Below the pieces are notes generated by a model. The model was not told the origin of the DNA, did not search any database, and saw nothing but the letters and a program-made list of their open reading frames with translations. From an uncultured Alphaproteobacteria bacterium (lineage in GTDB: Bacteria > Pseudomonadota > Alphaproteobacteria > RF32 > CAG-239): 64,000 bases of DNA. The position numbers were made by a program, and so were the translations under genes. Each line of letters opens with the position of its first letter. Position 1 is the stretch's first letter. Below, one piece after another: positions 27,330 through 36,489 of the stretch. The stretch covers positions 54,951-118,950 of the forward strand of contig CALXVZ010000004.1 in the NCBI GenBank assembly GCA_944392235.1. Direction: 5' to 3'.

Positions 27330-29510
27330 TCACATAAAAGAATAAGGATTGATATCAATATCAACGCGAACATTACTTTTAATTTTGACCATAGAGAGCC
27401 ATTTTTTTAAGACATCTTGAATATTAACATTTCGTGCGGTTTTGAGTAGTAAACGATAGCGATAGCGTCCTCTTAATAGGTTCATAGGTGCAGGAGCCGG
27501 CCCAAGAGTTTCAATAAGAGATGTTTGCGGTGCACATTTGCCGAGATAATAGGCAGCAGCTTCGGCGGCTTGTTGATTTGTTGAAGAAACAATGAGGGCA
27601 GCTAATTTACCATAAGGAGGCATGTGAAGAAAAGATCGAGAACTTTTTTCTATTTCTACAAATTTATCTCTATCGTGTTCAATAACAGCTTGTAAAACAA
27701 GATTATCTGGGTAAAGAGTTTGCAAATAAACAACACCTTTTTTTTCACCACGACCGGCACGCCCTGCAACTTGTTCTAGCAATTGAAACGTCTGCTCAGA
27801 AGAACGTAAATCTGTTCCCATTAACCCCAAATCAGCATCAACAACCCCCACTAATGTTAAATCAGGAAAATTATGTCCTTTAGCAAGAATTTGCGTTCCG
27901 ATAAGAATATCAACTTCTCTGTTGGATGTTTTATGAATCACATCAGAAATTTGTTTATAGTTTGTAGTAATATCACTGGAAAGTATAGCCGTTCGTGCGT
28001 TAGGAAAACGATTTTGAACCTCTTCTGCGATTCGCTCGACTCCAGGGCCACAAGCAGTTAATCCATCTTCAGAACCACATTCCGGACAGCGTTTTGGAGT
28101 AAACATTTTAAATCCGCAATGATGACAAATCAATTCACCTGTAAGACGATGTTCAGCAAGCCAAGCCGTGCAATGAGGACATTGTATTCTATGACCGCAA
28201 TCACGACAAATGAGGAGAGGGGCATATCCTCGCCTGTTAAGGAAGAGCATGGATTGCTCGCCACGTTTTAAGTTATTATTGAGTTCATCGACTAAAGTAG
28301 GCGACAGAAAAGAAACACCCCAAGGCCCTTTTTGCGGTTTATCTTTTTTGAGATCAATAATTTTAATTTCAGGTAAGACAGCTTTAGCAAAACGTTTAGT
28401 CAACCGCACACAGTCATATTTACCCTCTTCAACATTAACCAAGGTTTCCAAATCTGGAGTAGCTGTAGAAAGAATAATAGGAATTTTTTCCAAATGAGCC
28501 CGAAGCACAGCCATATCTCGTCCTTGATAAGTAACTAAACTTTCCTGTTTAAAAGAATGATCATGACTTTCATCTACGACAATAATTCCCAAATCAGCAA
28601 AAGGTAAGAAAAGGGCGGAACGAGCTCCAACAACAACTTTAGCATTATTTAAGGCAACAGCTTTCCAAGTTTTAGCTTTATCTCTTACCCCGACTTCAGA
28701 GTGCCAAATGAACGGAGTAACTCCAAAACGGACTTCAAAACGTTTGAGCCATTGAGAGGTTAAAGATATTTCCGGAACCAAGACAAGAACTTGTTTATTA
28801 AGGGCTAAGGCTTGAGCGACAGCTTCAAAATAAACTTCAGTTTTACCGGATCCGGTAACACCATCAAGTAAAGTTGCGGAAAAGCCGTTATTAACTCTTT
28901 TAACAAGGATATCAGCCGCGTTTTGTTGTTCAAAAGTAAGATTAGTATGTTTATTGAGATTAACAATTTGAGGCTCGGCATTTTCATTTACCAAGACATC
29001 TTTTTTATAAAGAAAGCCATGTTTAATCATAGCCGAGATAACGGCATCACTGGCACCTGTAGATAAGGCAATCTGTTCCTTTTCAGCTTCAAATCCATTA
29101 CTTAAAAAATCAAAGACCGCCTGTCTTGTTTCTGTAATACGAATACCTTCAAGGTTAGTATTTTGAATATTTAATCCATAGAGAGTGATTTTTTGTTTAG
29201 GGAGTTGATTGCTAGGAGAACCCAGCACCATTTTTAAGACAAGCCCGAGAGGGGCAAGATTATATTGAGCGGTTTTCTGAATAAAGAGCATAAGAGCGGA
29301 CGTAAGTGGTGGCAAATTAATAACTGATTTAATAGGCTTAATTTTAGAAAGAGCGATATCCGCAGATTTTCCGATTTTCCAAATAACACCGACCAAATCT
29401 TCTTTCCCGAAAGACACTTCAACCAACTGACCGCAAATAAGAGTATCGTCAGATGTATAGTCAAAGACATCATTAAAAGGAAGGGGAAGAAGAACGCCAT
29501 AAACCGCCAT
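27330..29510 (-). CDS. priA: Primosomal protein N' (replication restart helicase PriA)
   Basis: A 726-residue superfamily 2 helicase: N-terminal DNA 3'-end binding domain, Walker A GVTGSGKTE near residue 215, DESH Walker B, a zinc-binding region with paired Cys (CRDCGH, CPHC, CHHCGF, CPECGS) at about 437-483, and helicase motifs ILAKGHNFPDLTLV and QVAGRAGRG. PriA reloads the replisome at collapsed forks. It lies 4 bases after chpT and is probably co-transcribed with it. Full length. Confidence 0.97.
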   Translation of the reverse strand: MAVYGVLLPLPFNDVFDYTSDDTLICGQLVEVSFGKEDLVGVIWKIGKSADIALSKIKPIKSVINLPPLTSALMLFIQKTAQYNLAPLGLVLKMVLGSPSNQLPKQKITLYGLNIQNTNLEGIRITETRQAVFDFLSNGFEAEKEQIALSTGASDAVISAMIKHGFLYKKDVLVNENAEPQIVNLNKHTNLTFEQQNAADILVKRVNNGFSATLLDGVTGSGKTEVYFEAVAQALALNKQVLVLVPEISLTSQWLKRFEVRFGVTPFIWHSEVGVRDKAKTWKAVALNNAKVVVGARSALFLPFADLGIIVVDESHDHSFKQESLVTYQGRDMAVLRAHLEKIPIILSTATPDLETLVNVEEGKYDCVRLTKRFAKAVLPEIKIIDLKKDKPQKGPWGVSFLSPTLVDELNNNLKRGEQSMLFLNRRGYAPLLICRDCGHRIQCPHCTAWLAEHRLTGELICHHCGFKMFTPKRCPECGSEDGLTACGPGVERIAEEVQNRFPNARTAILSSDITTNYKQISDVIHKTSNREVDILIGTQILAKGHNFPDLTLVGVVDADLGLMGTDLRSSEQTFQLLEQVAGRAGRGEKKGVVYLQTLYPDNLVLQAVIEHDRDKFVEIEKSSRSFLHMPPYGKLAALIVSSTNQQAAEAAAYYLGKCAPQTSLIETLGPAPAPMNLLRGRYRYRLLLKTARNVNIQDVLKKWLSMVKIKSNVRVDIDINPYSFM

Positions 29511-29514
29511 AAAA

Positions 29515-30120
29515 TCACGCTCCGATGATTAAGGTATCATTCTCCAGTTTAACCATAACACCACTATCGCTCAGATAGCTTAAAAGATAGATAAGAGGAG
29601 CGAAAGAGGAAGGATTCTCCTGAGGTTCGTTACCATCAATAACCTGAGAGATATTTTTTAATTTCACAGCATTAAGAGCAACGGAAGAAGAAGCCTGAAC
29701 GAGAATAGAGTTTTCAGTTTGAGAAACAATAATCTTTCCGCCTTTAACAATAGTATCAGCCATAGTCATCAAAGCCGGTAAAATAATTTTATAGATTTGC
29801 GGAGTAGAAATATGAAATTCCGATGTTATCGGATAGTTAGGGTTGCCAAGAGTAGAGAGATAATCATTGGCAAGTGTAAATAAGTCATCAACAGATTTAA
29901 CTGAAGCGTTAGATAATCCGAAACATAGTCTAAAGAATTTCAGACGTTTAGTGAGAACATTTGAACTAAAGTTTAAGATATTTGATATATCTTCTTTATC
30001 ATCGTCATCCCCTTCATTAAGCAATTCCAGAGCATTAGCAACTGCTCCGATATTACCGATAAGATCATGAGATAATCTGGTAGAGATGAGTTCTGCAAGA
30101 TAAACATTATTATTAGACAT
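29515..30120 (-). CDS. chpT: ChpT-like histidine phosphotransferase
   Basis: A 201-residue protein whose N-terminal helix LAELISTRLSHDLIGNIGAV carries the phospho-accepting His in the SHDL context of alphaproteobacterial ChpT (consensus SR-x-CHDL-x-x-P-x-GA). The rest resembles a degenerate histidine-kinase catalytic-like domain. In Caulobacter, ChpT passes phosphate from CckA to CtrA and CpdR to control the cell cycle. Here the usual Pro after HDL is replaced (HDLIGNIGA). Co-transcription with priA is likely. Confidence 0.8.
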   Translation of the reverse strand: MSNNNVYLAELISTRLSHDLIGNIGAVANALELLNEGDDDDKEDISNILNFSSNVLTKRLKFFRLCFGLSNASVKSVDDLFTLANDYLSTLGNPNYPITSEFHISTPQIYKIILPALMTMADTIVKGGKIIVSQTENSILVQASSSVALNAVKLKNISQVIDGNEPQENPSSFAPLIYLLSYLSDSGVMVKLENDTLIIGA

Positions 30121-30207
30121 ATAATCAAACTTTCACATAAAGAACAAAACCAATTAAAAAACTAAATAAGTCATCCAAGGTATGCAATAAAGCTATTAAA
30201 AAAACGT

Positions 30208-31161
30208 TTAAAAAGTATAATAAGGCATATTAGCAAACCTAGTATCCTCGTTAAACATACGAGCTGAATCCAATTCTTTAAGTAGCGGATCCATTAAGAC
30301 CAATCTTCCTGTCTGAGCTTGAAGATAAGGTTTTTTACCTCCAAGCCCCCATTTAACTTCACTTTCATTATCGGGAGGTCCGTATTTTAAATCGATTCGA
30401 CGCCAAAAATCAAAAATTTTAAGATTATTAATGTAAATATTTTTAGAAGCTTTGCTATCGTTAAAGGGGACAGAACTTTTATAGAAGATGCTATGAGCAA
30501 GATTATCTGTAAAAGTAGAGGTATAATAAACATCGATACTTTCTTTTGAAGCATAGCGATTATAAACTTGACGATAAACAAATTGGTATCCGTTTTCTTT
30601 AGAGACCATTGTAGCGCAAGCATTAAGTCTTTCGAAGCCAATAACACCATGCTGTCTGCAAAGTTCCTCACTACGCCATTTAATGAAATTAGGGATTTCA
30701 AGAGTTTCAATAATTTTGCGATACCCTTGAGAAGTTAAGGATTTTTCAACCTCTTCAGGTGTCATTCTGAGTTTAACACCGGATATATCAAAATTAGCGG
30801 CATTAGCTCTTTTTATTTGAAGGGCATCATGAACGCGTTGCACGTCAGTAGCTTTAGTTTTAGCATCTGGCTCTTTAAGTATATCACTAGTCCCCTTAGA
30901 TATGAGGCTTTTAAGCCAGCTTTCATTTTCGGTGTCGTTTTCAGTATTCTCAGCGTTTTGATTTTTGGATTTAGAGAGATTATCAGTAAGGGATTCTGAT
31001 ATATTGATAGCCGATTTTTCTTTTTGAGAGGCAGCCGGTTGTTCATTTTTCTTTTCAAAGAGAAGTAAATCCATTTCAGACTGTGCAAAGGCAGGCAAAA
31101 CAAATAAGGTTGTTCCGCCCAAGAGCAAAGATAATAAAGTTAACAAACTGTTTTTACACAT
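30208..31161 (-). CDS. Secreted protein, unknown function
   Basis: A 317-residue protein with a signal peptide (hydrophobic residues 5-25, cleavage after AFA). Residues ~30-110 are charged, Asn/Glu/Lys-rich and probably disordered. The C-terminal ~200 residues form a folded domain starting ISGVKLRMTPEEVEKSL, a pattern often seen in small periplasmic domains, with two Cys (ELCRQHG, NACATM) that could pair. Function unknown. GGA-rich sequence precedes the ATG. Monocistronic in appearance. Confidence 0.65.
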   Translation of the reverse strand: MCKNSLLTLLSLLLGGTTLFVLPAFAQSEMDLLLFEKKNEQPAASQKEKSAINISESLTDNLSKSKNQNAENTENDTENESWLKSLISKGTSDILKEPDAKTKATDVQRVHDALQIKRANAANFDISGVKLRMTPEEVEKSLTSQGYRKIIETLEIPNFIKWRSEELCRQHGVIGFERLNACATMVSKENGYQFVYRQVYNRYASKESIDVYYTSTFTDNLAHSIFYKSSVPFNDSKASKNIYINNLKIFDFWRRIDLKYGPPDNESEVKWGLGGKKPYLQAQTGRLVLMDPLLKELDSARMFNEDTRFANMPYYTF

Positions 31162-31296
31162 TTTCCCAATCCATTTTCACTCATTATAACAAACTTTTTT
31201 TAAAAATCATCTAATTTTTAGTATTTACAAACCGAAGAACTGCATTTATAAGAAAAAGAACGAAAATGTAGAATAAATAAAGAAAAGGAATAAAGA

Positions 31297-32646
31297 ATGG
31301 GAGCACACGTCAACGTAATAGGAGGCGGTTTGGCGGGAGCTGAAGCCACATGGCAGTTAGCTCAAAGAGGAATACAAGTCACATTAATAGATATGAAACC
31401 GCAAAAACGTTCACCGGCACATAAAGGCGACGGTTTTGCAGAGTTGGTGTGTTCAAATTCATTACGTTCGGATGATAGCAGATATAATGCGGTAGGTTTG
31501 TTGCATCAAGAGATGCGAGAAGTGAATTCGCTTATAATGGAAAGTGCCGATAAGAATAAAGTTCCGGCCGGTGGAGCATTAGCTGTGGATAGAGAAGGAT
31601 TTTCGGAGTATATTACAAAGAAGTTAAGAGAACATCCGCTCATAGAGATTAAAGAAGAAGAAATAACACGATTGCCGAGCGAAGAAGATGGAATAAGCAT
31701 AATAGCAACCGGTCCGTTGACATCTGAGGGATTAGCAAATAGTATATCAGAAGCAATAGGGGGTGAAAAACTCTCGTTTTATGATGCGATAGCTCCGGTG
31801 ATTTATAAGGATAGCATCAATTTCGATGTAGCCTGGTATCAATCTCGCTATGACAAGGGAGATAAATTCGATTACATTAATTGTCCTCTGAATAAAGAAC
31901 AATATTACGCGTTTGTTGAAGCTTTATTAGCAGGAGAAAAGGCTGAGTTTCACGAATTTGAAACACCAACATATTTTGATGGATGTTTACCGATAGAAGT
32001 TATGGCGGAAAGAGGGAAAGATACATTGATGTATGGTCCAATGAAACCGGTAGGATTAACCAATCCTCACACAAATGAGCGCCCATATGCGGTAGTCCAG
32101 TTAAGACAAGATAATAAAGAGGATAGTTTACGAAATTTGGTGGGGTTTCAAACAAAATTGAAGCATTCCGAACAAACAAGAATATTTAGGACAATCCCCG
32201 GATTAGAGAATGCGATTTTTGCAAGATTGGGAGGAATACATAAAAATACATTTATAAAATCGCCGATTCTTTTGGATAAATATTTACGATTAAAAAAAGC
32301 TCCTCATATAATGTTTGCCGGTCAAATAACCGGATGTGAAGGATATGTGGAAAGTGCATCGGTCGGTTGGTTGGCCGGATACTTTGCATCAGAGCTGGTG
32401 AGAGGAAAAGAGCCGATATTGCCACCAAGAGAAACCGCATTTGGCTGTCAGTTGGCACATTTACAAGATGATACGGATATAGAGAACTATCAGCCGATGA
32501 ATATAAATTTCGGATTGTTTCCAGAGCTTCCTCAAGTTTTGACGGCAAAAGGAAAATTACGTCATCTTAAAGGACAAGAGAAGAAAGAGGCATTGTCAGC
32601 AAGAGCTAAAGAAGCTCTTAAAGGATGGAAAGATGCAATCAACTGA
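31297..32646 (+). CDS. trmFO: Folate-dependent tRNA (uracil-54-C5)-methyltransferase TrmFO
   Basis: A 449-residue flavoprotein. The N-terminal FAD motif [11 protein letters not shown] (residues ~6-16), [13 protein letters not shown] near 48-60 and [13 protein letters not shown] near residue 348 are TrmFO hallmarks. It makes ribothymidine at position 54 of tRNA using methylenetetrahydrofolate. It replaces the SAM-dependent TrmA. AAAGGA precedes the ATG. Its last 14 bases overlap the next gene, so they form an operon. Confidence 0.97.
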   Translation: MGAHVNVIGGGLAGAEATWQLAQRGIQVTLIDMKPQKRSPAHKGDGFAELVCSNSLRSDDSRYNAVGLLHQEMREVNSLIMESADKNKVPAGGALAVDREGFSEYITKKLREHPLIEIKEEEITRLPSEEDGISIIATGPLTSEGLANSISEAIGGEKLSFYDAIAPVIYKDSINFDVAWYQSRYDKGDKFDYINCPLNKEQYYAFVEALLAGEKAEFHEFETPTYFDGCLPIEVMAERGKDTLMYGPMKPVGLTNPHTNERPYAVVQLRQDNKEDSLRNLVGFQTKLKHSEQTRIFRTIPGLENAIFARLGGIHKNTFIKSPILLDKYLRLKKAPHIMFAGQITGCEGYVESASVGWLAGYFASELVRGKEPILPPRETAFGCQLAHLQDDTDIENYQPMNINFGLFPELPQVLTAKGKLRHLKGQEKKEALSARAKEALKGWKDAIN

Positions 32647-33418
32647 AATAAATTCAAAGATGATGCCGATAATATATAAGAAGGAAGATACCGATATAAA
32701 ACTTCCTGAATTGAATTTGTATATGAAGCTAATACCGCAAAAGGATAAAGATTTCTTTATAAAATACATACAATATTTGCGATTATTGGCAAAAAGAGGA
32801 TTAAAAGAGAAAAAACTTCACCGAAAAAGTTTCAACTATCTATATCGAGCGATAGGTGAAAGACAGTGGAGTAGTGCAAACATATTGGGATATTTGCAAA
32901 AAGAGTTTATAGGAAGGAATTTGTCATTATCCTTGTTATTGGAACCTCTAGATGGTTTTGAATGGGTATCAAAAAATTTGTATCCGCTAGAATTGAGTGA
33001 AGCTTCACCGATATTTTTGCAAATCATATCCCCAATAACCAGAATGATAGCGGTATTGAACAATCAAACACCGCCATTTTATCAACCTTTTTCAGCGCTA
33101 ATTTTTTCGTATATCAGTTTGTATGTAGAAGAGTATCAGGGCTTAAAAGATATTCTGCAAAAAAACGATATACAAGTTAACGATAAAAGAATAAGGCAGC
33201 AATTAGTTAAAGGCGAGAACGAATATAAAGAACTTTTAAGCGTGACAAGAGGGATAAGATTTCGTCTTAAAATAGGATTTTTTATTGGATTAAATATACG
33301 ATTAATAAAAAAAATACCGCAAAAGATGAATTTTTTAATTTATGTTAACTCATTTTTATATGGTTTGTGGTATATCATAAGCACGAAAAATAAGACGAAC
33401 ACTATGAAAATCAAATAA
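32633..33418 (+). CDS. Unknown protein, possibly a very divergent squalene/phytoene-synthase-fold relative
   Basis: A 261-residue all-helical protein. It starts within trmFO and is followed 22 bases later by a squalene/phytoene-synthase-family gene. The central region ([18 protein letters not shown], then [17 protein letters not shown]) has helix spacing compatible with that fold, but no Asp-rich motif is present, so any relationship is a guess. A basic C-terminal segment and a short hydrophobic stretch ([17 protein letters not shown]) could anchor it at the membrane. Operon with trmFO and the next gene. Confidence 0.55.
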   Translation: MQSTEINSKMMPIIYKKEDTDIKLPELNLYMKLIPQKDKDFFIKYIQYLRLLAKRGLKEKKLHRKSFNYLYRAIGERQWSSANILGYLQKEFIGRNLSLSLLLEPLDGFEWVSKNLYPLELSEASPIFLQIISPITRMIAVLNNQTPPFYQPFSALIFSYISLYVEEYQGLKDILQKNDIQVNDKRIRQQLVKGENEYKELLSVTRGIRFRLKIGFFIGLNIRLIKKIPQKMNFLIYVNSFLYGLWYIISTKNKTNTMKIK

Positions 33419-33440
33419 AAAGGACGAAAGAAGGAAAACA

Positions 33441-34289
33441 ATGAGCTCTATAGGACGTATAGTCAGAAAGAATCACTCCGCAGTATTTTGGTGTACAAGA
33501 CATTACCCAAAAGCCAAAAGGGAAGCCGTATATACACTATACGCATTGGTGAAGCATTTTGATGATTTGAGCTCAAGTTCTCTGCCAGAAAAAGATAAAG
33601 GAGATATATTAGCCGCATGGCAAAGAGAAGTATCAAATATCTATGATAAAAAAGTTCCGGAAACAGACATCGGACGTCGTATATACAAAAACTGCATGCG
33701 CTTTAAGTTTGCCAGAGAACATTTAGAAACAATTTTATCTAGTTTTGCGATGGATTGTCCAAAACCGTTGTTTCGTCCCAATCTTGAAGAGTTTGAAAAT
33801 TATTGTCGCGGGGTATCAGAAATACCAAGTTATTTAATATTGAAGGTTATAGCAGAATTTGATGATGCAACGACAATGGAATTAGGTAAACAAATAGGTC
33901 AAGCCGTAGAAATAACCAATATATTAAAGAATATCAAAGAAGACGCATTAGGCGGTCACATATATATTCCGAATGAATATTTGATGGCGGCAGAAATAGA
34001 AGAAGGATTGGCGGCAAAAGATATTCTAACACATAAAAATTTATATGTCGCTCGTCAAAAATTAGCAAATGTCGCTCGTCAATCATTTGCTGAGGCTTAT
34101 AAGCTGCTAAGAGATAATCATAATCGCAATTCTAAACCAATTGTATATATGCTGAATTTATATCATGCTTATTTTGAGTTAATGGATAAAAGAGGGTGGG
34201 AAGTAATCTCACCAAAACCTGAATTAAAACTAAAAGACAGAATAAAACTCGTAATACAGGCGTTATTTAGTAAAAACACCAATATTTAA
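33441..34289 (+). CDS. Squalene/phytoene synthase-family protein with degraded Asp motifs
   Basis: A 282-residue trans-isoprenyl synthase-like protein. The N-terminus SAVFWCTRHYPKAKREAVY, the YCRGVSEIPSYLI segment near residue 127 and EITNILKNIKEDA then HIYIP near 172-190 align with HpnD/CrtB-type enzymes. The two metal-binding motifs are damaged: the first is DDLSS rather than DxxxD and the second NIKED rather than DxxED. That pattern is seen in non-catalytic relatives such as NDUFAF6. No hopanoid or carotenoid genes are nearby. AAGG precedes the ATG. Confidence 0.75.
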   Translation: MSSIGRIVRKNHSAVFWCTRHYPKAKREAVYTLYALVKHFDDLSSSSLPEKDKGDILAAWQREVSNIYDKKVPETDIGRRIYKNCMRFKFAREHLETILSSFAMDCPKPLFRPNLEEFENYCRGVSEIPSYLILKVIAEFDDATTMELGKQIGQAVEITNILKNIKEDALGGHIYIPNEYLMAAEIEEGLAAKDILTHKNLYVARQKLANVARQSFAEAYKLLRDNHNRNSKPIVYMLNLYHAYFELMDKRGWEVISPKPELKLKDRIKLVIQALFSKNTNI

Positions 34290-34387
34290 GAACAGCAAAT
34301 AATATAGTCGTTGATAAAGTGAGAAAAACTTTTGCGAATAAGACAAAAGTCATTAAACTACAAGTCAAATAAAATAACGAGGGAATG

Positions 34388-35299
34388 ATGAAAAAAAAGA
34401 CTTGGGGATATGCTTTTGCGTCAATAGTAACACTACTATATTTGCATCCGACAAACGTTTTGGCAGAAGAAGATGTTTCCTCAGTAGAAGAAACACCTGA
34501 AATTAAGGAAGACAAGCAAGGTTGGACTGCTAATATCAAAAGAATTGGCATAGAGTATTTGGAACATAGTGTAAGCAATAAAGATGATGAAAATTATCCA
34601 GATACATATAATTCAGATGAAGAAAGTAATATAGGCGGGGTATTTGACGGCAATATCACATATGAAAGCCATAATAGAGTGTGGGAAAATGGTATATATG
34701 CGATATATAGCAAATCCAAAACAACAGAAGATGGTAAGACAAGTGAGAATGAAAAAGATGATGAGCTGTTGCTATATACAGATTATACTCAAAAGATATG
34801 GCATTTGGATCAAGGATCAATAGGTCCCTTTGCATATTTAGGGTATGAGACGGAATTTACAGAGTTTGATTTGGATGGCACAGATTACCGCACGCAGATA
34901 TTGCGTGGCAAGACAGGTTTAAAATTCTATGATGGTCAATATTTTAAGCAGATGTATCTCGCCGTCGTAGAAGAAAATGACATGACCTATAATAATGATA
35001 ATATGAAGACAGGTGGCGAAATCGGCTATGAGTTTAATTATCCGATAAATCCGACAACAACATTTATATCAGAAGGATACTACAGACATTTTTTCAGTTA
35101 TAGCCAATATGAAGCAACAGATTTCGAATATAAAACATCAATTTTAAATCGCATAGAAACACAACTGGTTGGTAATTTATATTTAGCACCATTTTATAAT
35201 TATGAACTGGCCAAAACCAGAGGAGCAAGCCGCTCCAGAGCACAAACTACATTTGGTTTATCGTTAAGCTATAACAAAAGCTTTGATTTATTCAAGTAA
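34388..35299 (+). CDS. Predicted outer-membrane beta-barrel protein
   Basis: A protein of about 303 residues with a signal peptide (cleavage near VLAEE, residue ~27), a charged linker, then alternating amphipathic strands rich in Tyr and Thr/Asn and a C-terminal strand TTFGLSLSYNKSFDLF ending one residue after Phe, typical of barrels inserted by BamA. Ligand unknown. ATG 34388 or the adjacent ATG 34385 may be used; CGAGGG lies just upstream. Followed 11 bases later by the alcohol dehydrogenase gene. Confidence 0.7.
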   Translation: MKKKTWGYAFASIVTLLYLHPTNVLAEEDVSSVEETPEIKEDKQGWTANIKRIGIEYLEHSVSNKDDENYPDTYNSDEESNIGGVFDGNITYESHNRVWENGIYAIYSKSKTTEDGKTSENEKDDELLLYTDYTQKIWHLDQGSIGPFAYLGYETEFTEFDLDGTDYRTQILRGKTGLKFYDGQYFKQMYLAVVEENDMTYNNDNMKTGGEIGYEFNYPINPTTTFISEGYYRHFFSYSQYEATDFEYKTSILNRIETQLVGNLYLAPFYNYELAKTRGASRSRAQTTFGLSLSYNKSFDLFK

Positions 35300-35310
35300 G
35301 GAGAGCTGAG

Positions 35311-36480
35311 ATGAATTTTAACTACTATATACCTACAAAAATATTATTTGGCAGAGGTCAATTGAACAATCTGCATAAAGAGAAATTACCCGGTAAGAAA
35401 GCATTATTAGTAACAACAAACGGCAGATCGGTAATTGATAATGGATACTTGGCAAGAACAATTGAAGAATTAAAAGCCGCAAATGTATCATATGTCTTAT
35501 ATAATAAGATAACAGCAAATCCGGATAGAAAAGAAGTAATGGAAGGAGCCGCATTAGCTAAACAAGAAGGATGTGATTTTATATTAGGATTGGGCGGCGG
35601 ATCACCGATAGATGCATCAAAATCCATAGCGATAATGTGCACAAATGAAGGCGATTATTGGGATTATATGGTTAGAGGAACAGGCAAAGGTAAGGCTATA
35701 AAAGAAAAACCATTACCAATAGTTGCTATCACGACAACAGCGGGAACGGGAACGGAAGTAGACCCATGGACAGTAATCAGCAATGAAGAGACAGAAGAAA
35801 AATTTGGTTTTGGTATAGATGAAACATTTCCTGTATTAGCGGTGGTTGATCCGGAATTGATGATAAGTGTTCCTCAAAATTATACAATATACCAAGGTTT
35901 CGATGCCTTATTCCATAGTTTAGAGGGATATTTAGCCAATATAGCAACACCGATAAGTGATATTTTTGCACTAAAAGCAATTAGCTTGATAGCTCATAAT
36001 TTGCCATTAGCAGTATTTGATGGTCAAGATATAGAAGCCAGAGAGAATATGGCTTTAGCTAATACATTATCAGGAATGGTAGAAAGCACATCTGGATGCA
36101 TATCAGAGCATGCTTTAGAGCATGTTTTGAGTGGAGCATATAAAAATTTGCCCCATGGAGCAGGATTAATTATGTTAAGCGTGGCATATTTTAGTAAGAT
36201 AGCAGAAAAGCATTGTTGCGGAGACAGATTAGTAGAGTTAGCACAAGCTATGGGTAAAAAGAATGCGAAGACACCAGAAGATTTTATAACAGCATTGAAA
36301 GATCTGCAAAAAGCATGCGGAGCAGATAAATTAAAAATGAGCGATTATGGAATTGAAAAAAGTCGCATGAAAGAGTTTGCGATAGCTGCAAAGACACAAA
36401 ATGCTCGTTCATTTTTATTGGACCCATGTGAATTGACAGTAAAAGATTGTCAAGAGATATACGAAAAGTCTTATAAATAG
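35311..36480 (+). CDS. Iron-containing alcohol dehydrogenase
   Basis: A 389-residue group III alcohol dehydrogenase. NAD(P)-binding GLGGGSPIDASK near residue 95, TTTAGTGTEV near residue 147, and metal ligands in GFDALFHSLE (Asp and His near 200) and NLPHGAGL (His near 285) are intact. It reversibly oxidises an alcohol to an aldehyde; a butanol-type or lactaldehyde-type substrate is possible but not determinable. GGAG lies 6-7 bases upstream. Likely in an operon with flanking plus-strand genes. Confidence 0.93.
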   Translation: MNFNYYIPTKILFGRGQLNNLHKEKLPGKKALLVTTNGRSVIDNGYLARTIEELKAANVSYVLYNKITANPDRKEVMEGAALAKQEGCDFILGLGGGSPIDASKSIAIMCTNEGDYWDYMVRGTGKGKAIKEKPLPIVAITTTAGTGTEVDPWTVISNEETEEKFGFGIDETFPVLAVVDPELMISVPQNYTIYQGFDALFHSLEGYLANIATPISDIFALKAISLIAHNLPLAVFDGQDIEARENMALANTLSGMVESTSGCISEHALEHVLSGAYKNLPHGAGLIMLSVAYFSKIAEKHCCGDRLVELAQAMGKKNAKTPEDFITALKDLQKACGADKLKMSDYGIEKSRMKEFAIAAKTQNARSFLLDPCELTVKDCQEIYEKSYK

Positions 36481-36489
36481 AGGAGAAAA

